Source: Microtetraspora glauca
GTDB taxonomy: Bacteria > Actinomycetota > Actinomycetes > Streptosporangiales > Streptosporangiaceae
DNA: 64,000 nucleotides
Direction: 5' to 3'
Assembly: GCA_001570385.1 (NCBI GenBank)
Contig: BBYL01000012.1
Span: 1-64,000 of the forward strand
Position 1 is the first letter of the stretch. Every line of letters begins with the position of its first letter. Under the pieces are notes generated by a model. That model was not told where the DNA came from. It searched no databases and worked only from the letters and a program-made list of their open reading frames with translations. Shown here piece by piece: positions 62,839 to 64,000 of the stretch. Both the position numbers and the translations under genes were made by a program.

Positions 62839-63888
62839 TCAGGCGGACCCGCCGTGCGGCGCGGCGGCCTCCAGGGGCTGGGCGTCGCCCGCCGTGGCCG
62901 CCGCGCGGCCGTCCGCCTCGGGGTCGACGGGGTCGCGGGTCCGCATCAGGAACACGACCCGCAGGGTGGAGATCCACACCAGGGTCGAGCCGAGCACGTG
63001 CAGCAGGACGAGCAGGGCGGGGATGGCCAGGAAGTACTGCACGTAGCCGATCACGCCCTGGGCCAGCTCCACGCCGAACAGCACCAGAGCGGCCCGCCGG
63101 ACCCTCGCGGGCGAGTCGGTCAGGTGGAGGGCGAACAGCAGCGCGAACGTGAGGCCGACGACGATCCAGACGATGTCGGCGTGCAGCCGGGCCACGGTCT
63201 CGATGTCGAAACCGAACCGTGAGGCGGCGTCGTCACCTGAATGCGGTCCCGTCCCGGTGACCACGACGCCGGCGACGAGGAGCAGGCCGACCGCGCCCAG
63301 CAGGACGAAGCCGAGTGTGCGGATATCCCGGTGCACGAGCCGCCGCGGCGGCTCGTCGCCCTCCCCGGCCCGCGCGAACATCGCGTACGCCGCCGCGATC
63401 ATGGCGATCGACAGCAGGAAATGCACGCTCACCGTGAACGGGTTGAGCATGGTCCGCACGACCAGGCCGCCCCACAGCGCCTGGGCGAGCACGCCGATCG
63501 GCTGGAGCCAGGCGAGCCGTACCAGGTCGCGACGGCCCCGGCCGTCGCCGTCGGTGTCGCGGACGAGCCGGACGGCGGCGAGGACGCAGGCGACCCCGAC
63601 GGCGAGGACCAGGAAGGTCAGCAGCCGGTTGCCGAACTCGATCGCCATGTTGAACGCGGAGTGCGCGTCGTGCTGGGCCGGGACGAAACTGTCCGGCGTG
63701 CACCTCGGCCAGGTCGGGCAGCCGAGGCCCGATTTGGACACGCGTACACCCGCGCCCGTGACCGTGATGCCCGCGTTGACGACGACGCTCGCGAGCGCCC
63801 ATCGACGCATCGTGACGGTGCTGGGCAGCCAGTACGACCGGTGGAAACCGGTGGCGCGATCACGGATCTGGGCGGAGAGGCTGGTCAC
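62839..63888 (-). CDS. ctaA: Heme A synthase
   Basis: This is a membrane monooxygenase of about 349 residues that converts heme O to heme A for cytochrome c oxidase. It has eight helices. Motifs include GAGVRVSKSGLGCPTWPRCTPDSF near residue 46, with the redox-active cysteine pair, HSAFNMAIEFGNRLLTF, TVSVHFLLSIAMIAAAYA, VVTGTGPHSGDDAASRFGFD and VARLHADIVW, which carry the heme-ligand histidines. The GTG at 63888 is used; TACCAT 6 nt before it suggests a leaderless transcript. An Ala/Pro-rich acidic tail follows the last helix. Confidence 0.95.
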   Translation of the reverse strand: MTSLSAQIRDRATGFHRSYWLPSTVTMRRWALASVVVNAGITVTGAGVRVSKSGLGCPTWPRCTPDSFVPAQHDAHSAFNMAIEFGNRLLTFLVLAVGVACVLAAVRLVRDTDGDGRGRRDLVRLAWLQPIGVLAQALWGGLVVRTMLNPFTVSVHFLLSIAMIAAAYAMFARAGEGDEPPRRLVHRDIRTLGFVLLGAVGLLLVAGVVVTGTGPHSGDDAASRFGFDIETVARLHADIVWIVVGLTFALLFALHLTDSPARVRRAALVLFGVELAQGVIGYVQYFLAIPALLVLLHVLGSTLVWISTLRVVFLMRTRDPVDPEADGRAAATAGDAQPLEAAAPHGGSA

Positions 63889-64000
63889 GCTCAAATGGTA
63901 GGCGGCGGTAGGGGTGGTCCCGCCTCCGGCCCGTTTGGACGGATATCGCCGGGTATTGCGACAAGCCAGTGAAATATGACACATTACTGAGCCGAAAGGG
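63889..64000. other. Intergenic end of the window
   Basis: The 112 nt upstream of ctaA contain no gene. The last 45 nt are AT-richer (GTGAAATATGACACATTACTG) and probably hold a promoter for a plus-strand gene beyond the window. Confidence 0.4.

Overview
The window is very GC-rich DNA with a gene set that marks an actinobacterium: WhiA, RbpA, OpcA, SteA/SteB, TlyA, CtaA/CtaB, actinobacterial-type RapZ and UvrC, and frequent GTG/TTG starts. The secreted AA10-CBM2 oxygenase, a CelR/CebR-type operator and the overall gene style fit the Streptosporangiales (Streptosporangium/Nonomuraea-like); this placement is an inference. No transposase, phage gene, tRNA, rRNA or CRISPR array was seen.

Layout. 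(1) 1-17.2 kb is a block syntenic with the mycobacterial Rv1691-Rv1698 region. It holds a partial TPR protein with an Arg/Gly repeat domain, an MBL hydrolase, an SSB-like protein, a DUF1015 protein, a second TPR protein, a HAD phosphatase, an SCP2 protein, two small ORFs, tlyA, nadK, recN, steA and steB. It continues into a MraY-like membrane protein, a MurJ-type flippase and a GT-B glycosyltransferase: envelope and division functions joined by start/stop overlaps. (2) 17.2-20.4 kb has a yybP-ykoY (Mn2+) riboswitch in front of a TerC protein, then psd-pssA for phosphatidylethanolamine synthesis. (3) 20.5-29.7 kb has an MBL hydrolase, uvrA, a Rieske protein, uvrC, rapZ, yvcK and whiA. uvrA and uvrC each carry a RecA-NDp (PafBC-type) DNA-damage promoter. 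(4) 30.0-33.8 kb has gap-pgk-tpiA behind a DasR-like operator, then secG and rbpA. (5) 33.8-43.4 kb is accessory: a secreted lectin-like protein, an unusual response regulator/membrane protein pair, an SH3-like secreted protein, an amidohydrolase, an FAD oxidoreductase, an ACT-GNAT acetyltransferase and a coiled-coil protein. (6) 43.5-51.8 kb is a minus-strand operon tkt-tal-pgi-zwf-opcA-pgl, the pentose phosphate pathway plus glucose-6-phosphate isomerase. (7) 52.1-63.9 kb is bounded by ctaB and ctaA (heme O/A synthesis). Between them lie a Tat-exported DMFase-like protein, a PrsW protease, a cellulose/chitin-active oxygenase, a SanA/YdcF protein, a NarL-type two-component system and a pair of bacterial PH-domain membrane proteins.

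The housekeeping blocks cooperate in central carbon flow (gap-pgk-tpi; tkt-pgl), nucleotide-excision repair (uvrA, uvrC, recN), envelope synthesis (steAB, murJ, psd, pssA) and respiration (ctaA, ctaB). The observations most worth a second look are regulatory: paired PafBC-type promoters on uvrA and uvrC, the RBS-sequestering riboswitch on terC, the DasR-like palindrome in the gap promoter, and a perfect CelR/CebR operator standing between two gene ends with no intact gene behind it. Among proteins, the charge-polarised RGG-TPR-acidic protein, the degenerate MraY-like protein and the response regulator/membrane pair are the least explained.
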